This document shows, in pieces, positions 26,868-36,312 of a stretch of 64,000 nt of DNA. Source of the stretch: Pedobacter sp. Leaf176 (lineage in GTDB: Bacteria > Bacteroidota > Bacteroidia > Sphingobacteriales > Sphingobacteriaceae); contig NZ_LMPD01000001.1 in the NCBI RefSeq assembly GCF_001424305.1, positions 1-64,000 on the forward strand, in the 5' to 3' direction. A program made the position numbers and the translations under genes. The notes beneath the pieces are model-generated. The model was not told the DNA's origin and did not search any database. It saw only the letters and a list, made by a program, of their open reading frames with translations. Each line of letters starts with the position of its first letter. The stretch's first letter is position 1.

Positions 26868-27947
26868 ATGTCTAAATTATTTTCCCCTTTAAAATTAAAG
26901 GATATTACCTTAAAAAATAGAATTGTTATTTCCCCGATGTGCCAGTATTCCGCCGTTGACGGCTTTGCTAACGACTGGCATCTGGTCCATTTAGGAAGTA
27001 GAGCTGTTGGCGGCGCCGGATTAATTATACAGGAAGCTTCAGCCGTTCTTCCCGAAGGAAGAATTACCTATGCCGACCTGGGCATCTGGAAAGATGAACA
27101 CGTGGAGAAACTGAAACAAATTGTTTCTTTCATCCATAGTAATGGAGCGATTGCAGGTATTCAGTTAGCCCATGCCGGCAGAAAGGCAAGTTGCGAATTA
27201 CCCTGGCATGGTGGTGAACAAATTGCAGAAGGAGAAAACAGCTGGTTACCCGTCGGGCCTTCGCCTATTCCATTTAAAAAAGGCCAGGTAACACCCCACG
27301 AATTAAGCATCAAAGAAATTCAGGATGTAGTTTTTGCTTTCCGTGCTGCAGCCAAAAGAGCTTTAGATGCGGGTTATAAAGTAGTTGAAATTCACGCTGC
27401 TCATGGTTATTTATTGCACGAGTTTTTCAGCCCCTTGAGTAATAAACGTACCGATCTTTATGGTGGAAGTTTCGAGAACAGGATTCGATTAACCATCGAT
27501 GTGGTGGAAGCCGTTCAATCGGTTTGGCCGGAAAACATGCCCGTGTTTGTTCGCATTTCTGCCACAGACTGGACTGAAGGGGGATGGAATGAAGAAGATT
27601 CGGTTCAACTGGCTGCGGTGTTAAAAGATAGAGGTGTAGATTTAATTGATACCTCATCAGGCGGAAATGTTCCCGATGCAAAAATCCCGGCGGGACCAAA
27701 TTACCAGGTTCCCTTTGCCGACAAAATCAGGAATGAAATAGGCATTTACACCGGCGCTGTTGGGGTAATTGTAGATGCCAATCAGGCAGAAGCAATTTTA
27801 GAAGAGGGCAAGGCTGACCTTATATTTATTGCCAGGGAATCTTTAAGGGATGCTTATTTCCCCACACATGCTGCCCAGATTCTAGGTGATGATACGGAAT
27901 GGCCAAATCAATACGTAAGGGCCAAGAGAGAAACTTTTAAAAAGTAG
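26868..27947 (+). CDS. Old Yellow Enzyme family reductase (YqjM-like)
   Basis: A 359-residue FMN-dependent NAD(P)H:ene reductase. It starts LFSPLKLKDITLKNRIVISPMCQYSA with the Cys of the YqjM class, then HLGSRAVGGAGLI. The active-site HAAHGYLLHEFFSPLSNKR and YGGSFENRIRL motifs follow. It reduces activated double bonds of electrophiles. With DoxX and the aldo/keto reductase it forms a small detoxification or redox cluster ended by a strong terminator. Confidence 0.92.
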   Translation: MSKLFSPLKLKDITLKNRIVISPMCQYSAVDGFANDWHLVHLGSRAVGGAGLIIQEASAVLPEGRITYADLGIWKDEHVEKLKQIVSFIHSNGAIAGIQLAHAGRKASCELPWHGGEQIAEGENSWLPVGPSPIPFKKGQVTPHELSIKEIQDVVFAFRAAAKRALDAGYKVVEIHAAHGYLLHEFFSPLSNKRTDLYGGSFENRIRLTIDVVEAVQSVWPENMPVFVRISATDWTEGGWNEEDSVQLAAVLKDRGVDLIDTSSGGNVPDAKIPAGPNYQVPFADKIRNEIGIYTGAVGVIVDANQAEAILEEGKADLIFIARESLRDAYFPTHAAQILGDDTEWPNQYVRAKRETFKK

Positions 27948-27957
27948 TTCCATATTT

Positions 27958-28011
27958 AGCCACAGATTTACAGATTAAAATATTGATTAATCTGTAAATC
28001 TGTGGCTTTTT
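27958..28011 (+). terminator. Terminator of the reductase cluster
   Basis: Twenty-base perfect arms (27958-27977 and 27988-28007) with a 10-base loop and a following T-run. The AGCCACAGATT arm belongs to a repeat family also seen at 58760-58804. Confidence 0.88.
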
Positions 28012-28071
28012 ATTCATTTCGTCATTGCTAGAAGGCTTTTCAGCCGACGAAGGAATCCTTTCATTCGGGTA

Positions 28072-30390
28072 TTACTTCGCTAACGTAAAAGGCATATACA
28101 GTCCGAAAGTGAGGTTTCTTCCAGCATTGTAAACACCTAAATTCGGATTTTCATAATCAAAACGACCAGGCTTATACCTACTCAAAGCATCATAATATCT
28201 TTGATTTAACAGATTATTTGCAGAAACGGATAATTTAACCGGCTGTTTCCCTAAATTGAACGTGGCGCCAATTCCTGCATTTAACAAAGTATAGCCACTT
28301 GTTGGCGTTTCAAAAACAGCATCGACACGATTCTGTTTAAAGGCAGAATTTATCCCAACTGATAAATATGCATCATTTGTGCCTTTTAACTTTGGTTCAA
28401 AACGCAATTCATTTCTCAGTGTTCCTGCGGGGATAAAAGCTAAGGGTCTGCCAAGGGTATTGTTTTGCGCATGTACGTAACCGAAGGTATTTTCGAAATG
28501 AATAAATGGAACCGGATGGATGGTTAAACTTGCCTCTGCGCCATACAGATTTGCGTTGACCTGGCCATATCGGTAAACCGGGTATTCGTCTCCTTCAGCG
28601 GTAATGGTTTCACCATTATTTGAAGCATAAATAAAATTGTGAACGTAGTTATTATAAATACTTGCACTTGCACTTACAATTTTACCCTCATATTCTAAAG
28701 CCGCGTCAACCTGGTAGCTGCGTTCAGGGCTTAAATTCGGATTACCTATCTCATAGCGAAAAGTACCCTCATGCACTCCGTTTGAACCAAGTTCTGCCGG
28801 GTTTGGTGCGCGAAATGCAGAACCTGCATTCGCCTTGAAGTTCCATTCTTCGTTAAACTGATGGGTAAAACCTAAAGCACCGCTTACATTCGAAAACTTG
28901 TTTTCAAACGCGGGAAATTGCTCCTCTCCATCTACCAGCAGTTGCTTCCCTGTATTTTTACGGTAGTCATAACGGGCACCCAGACTGAAGGTATTTGCAT
29001 CCCAGTTTTTCTTTGCGTAAGCAAATACACCTACACCGTAGGTATGGTAAGCAGGGATTAAAAACTCAATGCCTTTATTCTGACTTCTACCGGCATCAGC
29101 ACTTAAGCCAATTACAGGTTGCCACCCATCACCGGTTTCATGGATGTAATATTTTAAATCGGCATTGTACGTTTTAAGATCGAAAAATAAAGAAGGATCC
29201 GGCCCGTCTTCCAGCTCACGACGCTGGTTTTGCTGATAACCAAAATCTGCTTTTAGATTACCATTACCAAGGATGAAATTATTGTTTAGAGCAATTTTAA
29301 AATGGCGGATATCCTGACGGGGATAATTTAAATCTCTGCTTTTAAAATCTGATGTTGAAAAAGGATCGCCATTTTCTTTAACAAAATTGCCTGCAGCATC
29401 TAAGGTAGGTTCATAGAAACCAATGTTATTACGGAAGCTGGAAACATTTAAATGCGTATAACCCCAACTTTTGTTCAGGCCAACCATACCACTTAAATCT
29501 GTTTCGTTGAAGCCCGAATTAGGAAAATAACCAGTTGGTGTTTTGAACGAATAGGCATTTTTATAAGTTCCACGGGCTCTCCATACAAAACCATTTGCAT
29601 TACCATTTAACATTAATGAGTTTGCTGTCAGGCCATTATTCGTTGAGTAATTGCTAATAAATTCGCCTCTGGTTTGTCCCTCAGGCGCAGAACTGGGCTC
29701 CAATAAATTGATAACACCGCCCAATGCATCAGATCCATACATTAGAGATGCAGCTCCTCTTAAAACTTCAATCCGGTCTGATTTAAACTGGTCAATTTCA
29801 ATACCATGTTCATCACCCCATTGCTGGCCCTGCTGTTTAATTCCATCATCCAGGGTTACGATTCTGTTATAACCCAATCCCCTGATAACCGGTTTTGAAA
29901 TCGATGGCCCTGTTGTAATTTGCGATACCCCGGGGATTTTTGTCAACGCGTCGATTAAATTTGTTGACGGCTGTAGTAACTGATCCTTTCCTAAAACCGC
30001 AGCTGAAGCACTGTTTCGTTTACTGGTACTACTGATTAAACTTCCTGTAATTACGACTTCCTTAGTTTCAATGGCGGTAGGTTGAAGGGAAAATTCCAAA
30101 GCGCCGGCAGTTGCAAAATTCACATTCTGTGTTGCGGTTTTATAACCAATAAAATGAACTTCAACTAAATAAGTTCCTCTCGAGGGCAGGTTGTTTAATG
30201 TGAATTCGCCGTCACCATTGGTTTGTGCAGTAACCTTTAAATCCGGGATAAATATGGTTGCCCCTGGCAAGGCTTGTTTGGTCGAAGCATCTGTAACGTT
30301 ACCTTTTATGTCTTTTAATACGTTTGCAAAAACCGGCGTAACCAAGGAAATATATAGAATAAGAGATCCTATAAGCTTTGATATTTTCAT
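28072..30390 (-). CDS. TonB-dependent receptor with carboxypeptidase-regulatory N-domain
   Basis: From ATG 30390 the protein is 772 residues. It has a signal peptide (MKISKLIGSLILYISLVTPV), a CarboxypepD_reg-like domain (about 25-110), a plug (about 120-225; PVIRGLGYNRIVTLDDGIKQ, DRIEVLRGAASLMYGSDALGGVINL), and a 22-strand barrel ending in an aromatic-rich tail (GLYMPFTLAK is the last stretch, less canonical than a final F). The plug contains QQWGDEHGIEID, a motif shared with metal-type receptors. No SusD gene follows, so metal or cofactor uptake is likelier than glycan import. The frame extends 29 codons upstream to 30477, but these look non-coding. Confidence 0.85.
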   Translation of the reverse strand: MKISKLIGSLILYISLVTPVFANVLKDIKGNVTDASTKQALPGATIFIPDLKVTAQTNGDGEFTLNNLPSRGTYLVEVHFIGYKTATQNVNFATAGALEFSLQPTAIETKEVVITGSLISSTSKRNSASAAVLGKDQLLQPSTNLIDALTKIPGVSQITTGPSISKPVIRGLGYNRIVTLDDGIKQQGQQWGDEHGIEIDQFKSDRIEVLRGAASLMYGSDALGGVINLLEPSSAPEGQTRGEFISNYSTNNGLTANSLMLNGNANGFVWRARGTYKNAYSFKTPTGYFPNSGFNETDLSGMVGLNKSWGYTHLNVSSFRNNIGFYEPTLDAAGNFVKENGDPFSTSDFKSRDLNYPRQDIRHFKIALNNNFILGNGNLKADFGYQQNQRRELEDGPDPSLFFDLKTYNADLKYYIHETGDGWQPVIGLSADAGRSQNKGIEFLIPAYHTYGVGVFAYAKKNWDANTFSLGARYDYRKNTGKQLLVDGEEQFPAFENKFSNVSGALGFTHQFNEEWNFKANAGSAFRAPNPAELGSNGVHEGTFRYEIGNPNLSPERSYQVDAALEYEGKIVSASASIYNNYVHNFIYASNNGETITAEGDEYPVYRYGQVNANLYGAEASLTIHPVPFIHFENTFGYVHAQNNTLGRPLAFIPAGTLRNELRFEPKLKGTNDAYLSVGINSAFKQNRVDAVFETPTSGYTLLNAGIGATFNLGKQPVKLSVSANNLLNQRYYDALSRYKPGRFDYENPNLGVYNAGRNLTFGLYMPFTLAK

Positions 30391-30500
30391 GTTATGTGTA
30401 TTGATGGTGTGAGATAGCCAGCAAATAGCGCAAAATAGCCGCCATGCTTTACTATCTATGTAATAATTGATTAACACTCTTAAGTGTTTGAAAAGAAAAA

Positions 30501-30833
30501 TCAGGCTAAAGGAGGCCCTCGTAAACTGGTACGCCTTATTTCTGTGAAGAAACTTTTAAGTACAGGGTTTGCCTGACTGAAGATTTTCGCGGAAAGGAAT
30601 ATTTTATAAAGCTGATGCGTTTGAACGTAATTTTTTTCAAAGCCTGCATTACAGATTAAACAGTTTTCAGTATGCGCCTGAACGTGGCTTAAGTGTTTGC
30701 AGTTAACTTCTTTGGTAACAGCCGCGACAGGCTGATGTTGATGTAATAAATTCCAGGGTGTTAAAGCAATAGTAAAAACCATCAGCATTACTGCTGAGAA
30801 AAGACGGTTAATATTTTGCCTGTGCTTTTTCAA
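30501..30833 (-). CDS. Small His/Cys-rich envelope protein before the TonB receptor
   Basis: A 110-residue protein with an N-terminal membrane or signal segment (about 11-27). It then has a dense set of metal-ligand residues: LLHQHQ, NCKHLSHVQAHTENCLICN with a C-x2-C. It precedes the TonB receptor by 110 bp on the same strand. The start is uncertain: TTG at 30833 or ATG at 30788. The former gives a better signal n-region but lies only 5 bp from a -7 box. Metal binding (zinc or copper) linked to the receptor is inference from residues and context. Confidence 0.6.
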   Translation of the reverse strand: MKKHRQNINRLFSAVMLMVFTIALTPWNLLHQHQPVAAVTKEVNCKHLSHVQAHTENCLICNAGFEKNYVQTHQLYKIFLSAKIFSQANPVLKSFFTEIRRTSLRGPPLA

Positions 30834-30838
30834 TCTGC

Positions 30839-30846
30839 CAAAAGTA
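30839..30846 (-). promoter_or_regulatory. TAnnTTTG -7 box before the metal-related operon
   Basis: Complement reads TACTTTTG, an exact TAnnTTTG match. No convincing TTG -33 box lies at 17-23 bp. It is very close to the TTG start, which would make a leaderless or very short-leader transcript. Confidence 0.35.
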
Positions 30847-30993
30847 GCAATTACTATTTGATTATATATATTTAAACAGTAATATTGATTTTACAGTGTA
30901 CATAACTACAATTCCGATGGAAAACTTTAGATGAGCCAGCACTGTTTACACTGAGTGTTAATTCGGAATCATTGATATAGCCAAATTCAAATA

Positions 30994-31725
30994 ATGAAAG
31001 ATAATTTTTCTTTGCAGGCAGCAGAATATGTACTGTACAGGCCAACCTATCCGAAGGAACTGTACGACTACCTTTATACATTGGTTAGAAGCAACGATTG
31101 GGCCTGGGATTGTGCAACCGGCAATGGTCAGGTGGCCACGATACTGGCCCAGAAATTCCAAAAGGTTTATGCCACAGACATGAGTGAGAAACAGCTCCAG
31201 CAGGCATTGAAATTACCTAATGTAACTTATAACGTGGAATCTTCCGACAAGGCTAGTATTGCTGACGACAGTTTTGATTTAATTACTGTAGCACAAGCCA
31301 TTCACTGGTTTAATTTTGACGCTTTCTATTCAGAGGTAAAGCGTACGTTGAAACCCGGCGGAGTTTTAGCCGTAATCGGCTATGGCTTAATGTCTATCGA
31401 CAAGCGTGTGGATAGGGTAATTTATAAATTGTACGAAAATATGCTTGGGAAATATTGGGATAGCGAGCGCAGGTATATTGAAGAGGGTTATAAAACGATT
31501 CCCTTTCCGTTTGAAGAGATTATTGCGCCACATTTTCAAATTAAAACTTCATGGAATTTTAACCAGATGATAGGCTATCTTAACACTTGGTCTGCCTTGC
31601 AGCATTATAAAAAAGCCAACGACAGAAACCCGCTTGAATATCTATTGACAGAATTGAAAGAAGCATGGGGAAATGATGCGGTTAAAGATGTGCACTTCCC
31701 GGTTTTATTGAGGATAGGGAAATAG
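30994..31725 (+). CDS. Class I SAM-dependent methyltransferase
   Basis: A 243-residue cytosolic methyltransferase with motif I WDCATGNGQVATILA, acidic loop YATDMSEKQL, and the motif ISVAQAIHWF-like stretch (actual ITVAQAIHWF) typical of the Methyltransf_11 group. The length fits the YcgJ/TAM1-like family. Substrate unknown. Divergent from the His/Cys-rich gene. Confidence 0.85.
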   Translation: MKDNFSLQAAEYVLYRPTYPKELYDYLYTLVRSNDWAWDCATGNGQVATILAQKFQKVYATDMSEKQLQQALKLPNVTYNVESSDKASIADDSFDLITVAQAIHWFNFDAFYSEVKRTLKPGGVLAVIGYGLMSIDKRVDRVIYKLYENMLGKYWDSERRYIEEGYKTIPFPFEEIIAPHFQIKTSWNFNQMIGYLNTWSALQHYKKANDRNPLEYLLTELKEAWGNDAVKDVHFPVLLRIGK

Positions 31726-31745
31726 GATTAGCCGTAAAGCTGGGT

Positions 31746-32019
31746 GCTTAGTTTTACCACAAAGTACACAAAGAAAGGCGCAAAGAACACAAAGCTATGC
31801 TATTATTTGCAAGTTTCCTGTCCTCTGTGAAAACTCAGTGAACTCCGTGTTTAAAATCGAAAACCTTATAGCTAAGGTTGTTGCTTAGTTTTACCACAGA
31901 GTACACAAAGTTAAGCTACCGCTATTTGCGAGGCTATAAAAGGCTTAAGTTTTTTTTATGGTAAACAACGCTGTATTGCTCTGTACCCTCAGTGAGCTCC
32001 GTGGTTAAAACCGAAAACC
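31746..32019. repeat. Tandem pair of CACAGAG-type intergenic repeats
   Basis: Copy one is 31746-31868 and copy two is 31883-32019. Each begins GCTTAGTTTTACCACA, continues AGTACACAAAG and ends CTCTGT...CTCCGTG..TTAAAA..GAAAACCTTA. Inside each copy the ACCACAGAG start and the CTCCGTGGT-type end are inverted, so each is palindromic overall. The second copy abuts the hisS stop codon. The block fills the 294-bp gap between the methyltransferase and hisS, and no other feature is seen there. Confidence 0.7.
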
Positions 32020-33411
32020 TTACTTCAATAAATCCATGATACCTAGAACAGTCAGTTTTTTCTGCTCGCCGCTTTGCATATCCTTTAATGTCAGCTCGCC
32101 GCTTGCAATTTCATCTCCACCGATCAAGATAACATAAGGAATATTCTTGGCATCGGCATAAGCCATTTGTTTTTTCAGCTTTGCGGATGATGGGTAAATC
32201 TCAGCCGAAATACCTGCATTCCTGAATTGTTGCAGAATTGGCAATGCATATTGCTCTGCCTCTGCATCGAAATTACTGATTAAAACCTTTGTGCCGATTT
32301 CTGAGGATGCAGGAAAAAGGTTTAACTCTTCCAGTACATCATAAATTCTATCAGCGCCGAAAGACACACCAACACCTGTCAGGTCTTTCAGGCCGAACAT
32401 GCCGGTTAAGTCGTCGTAACGACCGCCGCCACCAATACTGCCCATTGCAACCTCGTTCGTTTTAACCTCGAAGATACAACCTGTATAATAGTTTAAACCA
32501 CGCGCTAAGGTAACATCCAGTTCCAGTTTTGCCGTTAATGGCAGCGCATAAGCGATCAGGCTTTCTACATAAGCAAAAACCTGTTCAATTTCGGCAATAC
32601 CTTTTAAGCCGATCTCAGAAGTAGCTAAAACTTCTTTCAGGCTTGCCAGTTTTTCTTCATTTGTTCCCTCCAGTAAAATAACCGGACGAATTTTATCTAA
32701 ATCGTCTGCTGTAAAACCCCGCTCCAATAATTCTTTACTTACGCCATCCAGACCTATTTTATCCAGCTTGTCAATGGCGACAGTCATGTCAATAATTAAA
32801 TCAGGTTTATCTATAATCTCTGCGATACCAGATAGAATTTTTCTATTATTAATTTTAATGCTGAAATCTTTCAGCCCCAGTTTAGCTAAAGCTTCGTTAT
32901 AAATCAGGATAAACTCTGCCTCGTTTAATAAACTTTCTGAACCCACAACATCGACATCACACTGGTAAAATTCGCGGTACCGGCCCTTTTGAGGCCTATC
33001 GGCGCGCCATACCGGCTGAACCTGGAAACGTTTAAAAGGTAAAGTGATTTCATGTTGATGCATCACTACGTAACGGGCAAAAGGAACGGTCAAATCGTAA
33101 CGAAGTGCTTTTTCAGAAATTAATGGAATGAGTTTATTGCTGTTTTCTTCTTCTGCAAAGTCAAAAGATTTCTTTTTAGGATCTTTGAGGTATTCCCCGC
33201 TATTCAGAATTTTGAAAATCAGTTTATCGCCTTCGTCGCCATACTTTCCGGTTAAGGTAGAAAGGTTTTCAAAGCTTGGCGTTTGAATTTCTGCGTAACC
33301 ATATTTCCTGAATACTGTTTTAATGGTATCGTATATAAAGTTGCGTTTCACCATTTCAACAGGCGTAAAATCGCGCGTACCTTTTGCTAATGAGGGTTTA
33401 ATTACTGACAT
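32020..33411 (-). CDS. hisS: Histidyl-tRNA synthetase
   Basis: A 463-residue class II aminoacyl-tRNA synthetase. Motif 1 lies in the first 60 residues (KGTRDFTP, YGYAEIQTPSFE). Motif 2 is QPVWRADRPQKGRYREFYQCDVDVVG, the histidine-A motif RGLNYYTGCIFE, and the motif 3 region GVGVSFGADRI. A C-terminal anticodon-binding domain (KVLISNFDAEA to the end) is present. It charges tRNA-His in the cytoplasm. Full length, with no anomalies. Confidence 0.97.
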   Translation of the reverse strand: MSVIKPSLAKGTRDFTPVEMVKRNFIYDTIKTVFRKYGYAEIQTPSFENLSTLTGKYGDEGDKLIFKILNSGEYLKDPKKKSFDFAEEENSNKLIPLISEKALRYDLTVPFARYVVMHQHEITLPFKRFQVQPVWRADRPQKGRYREFYQCDVDVVGSESLLNEAEFILIYNEALAKLGLKDFSIKINNRKILSGIAEIIDKPDLIIDMTVAIDKLDKIGLDGVSKELLERGFTADDLDKIRPVILLEGTNEEKLASLKEVLATSEIGLKGIAEIEQVFAYVESLIAYALPLTAKLELDVTLARGLNYYTGCIFEVKTNEVAMGSIGGGGRYDDLTGMFGLKDLTGVGVSFGADRIYDVLEELNLFPASSEIGTKVLISNFDAEAEQYALPILQQFRNAGISAEIYPSSAKLKKQMAYADAKNIPYVILIGGDEIASGELTLKDMQSGEQKKLTVLGIMDLLK

Positions 33412-33440
33412 AGCCGCAAAAGTACAAAAATGCCGGGTTT

Positions 33441-33473
33441 AAACCTTACAGGTTTCCAAAACCTGTAAGGTTT
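33441..33473. repeat. Palindromic intergenic repeat
   Basis: Perfect 15-base arms AAACCTTACAGGTTT (33441-33455) and AAACCTGTAAGGTTT (33459-33473) with a 3-base loop, 3 bp after the LytTR regulator stop on the minus strand. It may also act as its terminator. I recall this palindrome as common between genes in Bacteroidota. Confidence 0.7.
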
Positions 33474-33476
33474 GTT

Positions 33477-34220
33477 TTATTTTCCCAACACAGCTTTAAC
33501 CATTTCCCTGTTCGGTTTTGATACCGGGATTTTATCTCCGTTATTCATTAACAACATACCACCATCTTCTTTTAACCAGCTTTTTACAAACTTCGGATTG
33601 ACCAAATGACTTTGATGTGCACGAACAAATCCTTGCGGTTTTAATAAATCCGCATATTCTTTTAATGGCTTAGATATTAGGATCTGCTCACTATTTGATA
33701 AATGGAAAAAAGTGTAGGTATTATCGGCAACGCAGCGAACAATATCATCAACTGAAACATAGCGGATTTCGTGTTGTTGGGGCAGTGCAATTTTAGGAAC
33801 GGCGGGTTCAGTTCGTTTGATTTGATTAAGCAAAAAGTTGAGTTGTTCTCCATTAATTTTATTCGCAATTCTCGCTTCAGCTTTCGAAACCGATAAAATT
33901 AATTCGTCAGGGTCAACTGGTTTAAGCAGGTAATCCAAGGCAGCAAACTTTACGGCCTGTATTCCGTAGTTATCGTAAGCGGTTACAAATATAACTTCAA
34001 AAGTTTTCTCACTTAGTTTTTTCAGCAAATCGAAACCCGTGTGTTTTCCCATCTGTATATCAAGAAAAATTAAATCCGGGTGGTGCAGGTTTACTTGTTC
34101 GAAGGCATCATCAATGTTGCCGGAAACGGCTACAACTTTAACTTCAGGACAATTCTTTCCCAGCAAAACCTGCAGGTTTTCTAAATTTGCCTGCTCATCA
34201 TCTACTAAAATCGTCCTCAT
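33477..34220 (-). CDS. LytTR-family response regulator (second system)
   Basis: A 247-residue regulator with receiver domain (acidic pocket DDE, residues 7-9; phospho-acceptor Asp54 in IFLDIQMG). A C-terminal LytTR domain spans about residues 145-245 (RYVSVDDIVRCVADNTYTFFHL, RAHQSHLVN). It starts 1 bp after the kinase stop, so the two are co-translated. Targets unknown. Confidence 0.9.
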   Translation of the reverse strand: MRTILVDDEQANLENLQVLLGKNCPEVKVVAVSGNIDDAFEQVNLHHPDLIFLDIQMGKHTGFDLLKKLSEKTFEVIFVTAYDNYGIQAVKFAALDYLLKPVDPDELILSVSKAEARIANKINGEQLNFLLNQIKRTEPAVPKIALPQQHEIRYVSVDDIVRCVADNTYTFFHLSNSEQILISKPLKEYADLLKPQGFVRAHQSHLVNPKFVKSWLKEDGGMLLMNNGDKIPVSKPNREMVKAVLGK

Positions 34221-34221
34221 T

Positions 34222-35820
34222 TTATAACCATTGTGTTAAAGTAATTGTAACCACCGTTCCATTTATGTCGGACTGAATGTCTAAAACGAAAGGTGTATTT
34301 TTATAAATCGTGTTCAGTAAAGATATCCGGTTTTTACTAAGTGCCAAGCCTAAGCCATTATACTTTTGAGTTGCATTGAAACCTTTGCCATTGTCGCTTA
34401 TTTTTAACACTAAATCTGATGTTTGCTTTTCAAAGCAAATGGTAATTTCGCCCTTATTCCCTTTTTCAGCAATGCCATGCTTAATGGCGTTTTCTACAAA
34501 AGGTTGCAAAAGCATCGCAGGTATTTCTATGTTTTCTATATCTAAATCCGCGGAGGCATTCAACTGATATTTAAAACCGAACCTCAATTGCTCCATTTGG
34601 AGGTAATCATCCAGCAACGTTTTTTCTTCGGTTAAACTGACGAGTTCTTTGCTATCTAATACATTTCGTGTTAAGCGGGCGAACTTACTGAGGTAACGAT
34701 TGGCATTATCGATTTCACTTTTGTTCATCAGATTTTGAATACCAGCAAGTGCATTAAATAAAAAATGCGGATTTAGTTGTGACCTCACCACTTCCAGCTT
34801 TGATTTTGAAATTTCTTTCTGTTGTTGCTCAGCTAGAAGTTTCTTTTTGTTCTTTCGCTTAATGTAGACCCCAATTAAACCAAAAATTATCCCCAACAGC
34901 GCACCCGAATAGCCGATATAAGTGAAAAGTTCTTTTTTGGTGAAGTTTTCTTCGTCTAAGGTTATAGAAATAGTGTGTCTGGTTACATATTTTTCTATTG
35001 CTGCTTTGGACGTACCACCCTCAATCAAGGGCTGTATAATAACCTCATAATCTCCCGATTTTTTGAAAACCCCTTTATCAATAGATACGTAAGGTAAATA
35101 GTCATCCGCAACAACATTATAATGGCTATTATCATAATTCCATGAGGTGGAGGTAAAAATAATCTTGCCTGAAATTGGGTCCGCAATCATTAAGCGATAC
35201 AAGAAATCAATATCTGTTTTGTCTATTACAATATTTAAAGCTCTGGTCTTATTTGATAGCAGAATATCTTTTACATTATCTGGGTCTGCAGCTATTCCAC
35301 TTCCTCCATCATCGAAGACGACCCCTTTTGTGATAGAACTGATTTTAGCAGGTTGGATAATCTTCGCAAAGTAAATACTTTTGAAAATCTTTTCTGGTTG
35401 GCTAGTTTTATAAAGGAGGATAGTAAGACTCTTATTTGTAATATTATAGGTTCCTAGATTTACATTATTAAACTGTGGATTAAATTTATCCTCATACACA
35501 TTAAGCCCCTCAAAACTTTGGTTAAGTTTGATTGGTGCATGATCTAGAATTATGGTGTATCTATATAAGCTTAAAGTATCTGTTTTTAAGAAGTAGGTAG
35601 AAAAAGCTATTTTTTTAGAACTCGGAATATAATTAAACATCACATTAGGCTGATTAGGAAAGACATTACGGTTAAAGACTTCTTTTGATGGCGCATCGAC
35701 TGAAAAATCAATCCAATTTCCTCCAATATACTTTTCATTTGTTATGCCTTGTGCACATGAAACAACCACCTGACAAATAGCTATGGTGTAAACTGTAAAA
35801 AATATAATTATCTTTTTCAT
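34222..35820 (-). CDS. LytS-type sensor histidine kinase (second system)
   Basis: A 532-residue kinase with a signal peptide or first membrane segment (about 4-22). A large roughly 275-residue extracytoplasmic sensor region of unknown fold follows, then one membrane helix (about 304-320), a short coiled coil (KKLLAEQQQKEISKSKLE), and the His_kinase domain with phospho-acceptor His352 in QLNPHFLFNALAG. The N-box LLQPFVENAIKHG and G-box NGLGLALSKNR complete it. The large external domain suggests sensing of an extracellular molecule. First gene of a two-gene operon. Confidence 0.88.
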   Translation of the reverse strand: MKKIIIFFTVYTIAICQVVVSCAQGITNEKYIGGNWIDFSVDAPSKEVFNRNVFPNQPNVMFNYIPSSKKIAFSTYFLKTDTLSLYRYTIILDHAPIKLNQSFEGLNVYEDKFNPQFNNVNLGTYNITNKSLTILLYKTSQPEKIFKSIYFAKIIQPAKISSITKGVVFDDGGSGIAADPDNVKDILLSNKTRALNIVIDKTDIDFLYRLMIADPISGKIIFTSTSWNYDNSHYNVVADDYLPYVSIDKGVFKKSGDYEVIIQPLIEGGTSKAAIEKYVTRHTISITLDEENFTKKELFTYIGYSGALLGIIFGLIGVYIKRKNKKKLLAEQQQKEISKSKLEVVRSQLNPHFLFNALAGIQNLMNKSEIDNANRYLSKFARLTRNVLDSKELVSLTEEKTLLDDYLQMEQLRFGFKYQLNASADLDIENIEIPAMLLQPFVENAIKHGIAEKGNKGEITICFEKQTSDLVLKISDNGKGFNATQKYNGLGLALSKNRISLLNTIYKNTPFVLDIQSDINGTVVTITLTQWL

Positions 35821-36312
35821 ACATTAAATATTTCCTTAAACCTCCGCTTAAAAATTGGCCTGTAAAATCCTAAAATAGTAAATGAAACCATCAACTTAGT
35901 ATTTGGATGGTTACGAACAGAATTTAATTTAGGCTTGGTAGTAAAGCAGGTCATACCCAAGCACAAATGGCGAAGAATAATGCGATTGTGGAATAAGCTT
36001 TCCTAGAGAAACCAAGTTTATTAATAAGCCGCTATCCTAAATATGCCATTCTGAGGCCTAATTTATTCCATATAAATAACAGCGGAATTTTAGTGGCATT
36101 GATTAGACTGCAAGGAGTCGTCCTTCCCAACTTGATTCGGAATCTTAATGCGATAAGCCTGAAGTTAAGATTCCCGCCTGCGCGGGAAGGAAGACTACCC
36201 AAATGGGTTTGTCATCAGAAATACCTCCAATTCATACCTTTTAAATATCGAAGATAATACCTTGCTTTATAGGCAAAAAACTTAAATTTGCCACAACAAA
36301 AATCAAAATATA
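35821..36312. other. 492-bp intergenic region
   Basis: Between the divergent LytS and fumC genes. No protein-like frame is seen. The right half holds the palindromic repeat at 36117-36195; the left half is AT-rich with no recognisable motif. Confidence 0.5.
36117..36195. repeat. Nested palindrome, TTCCCGCCTGCGCGGGAA type
   Basis: Outer arms (36117-36128, 36184-36195) pair with one mismatch. Inner arms GGAATCTTAA (36139-36148) and TTAAGATTCC (36165-36174) pair perfectly. The core TTCCCGCCTGCGCG is shared with the element at 39188-39399. Confidence 0.7.

Noticed and set aside
31746..32019. CRISPR array
   Set aside because: Only two copies with diverged interiors; no regular short repeats and spacers and no cas genes.
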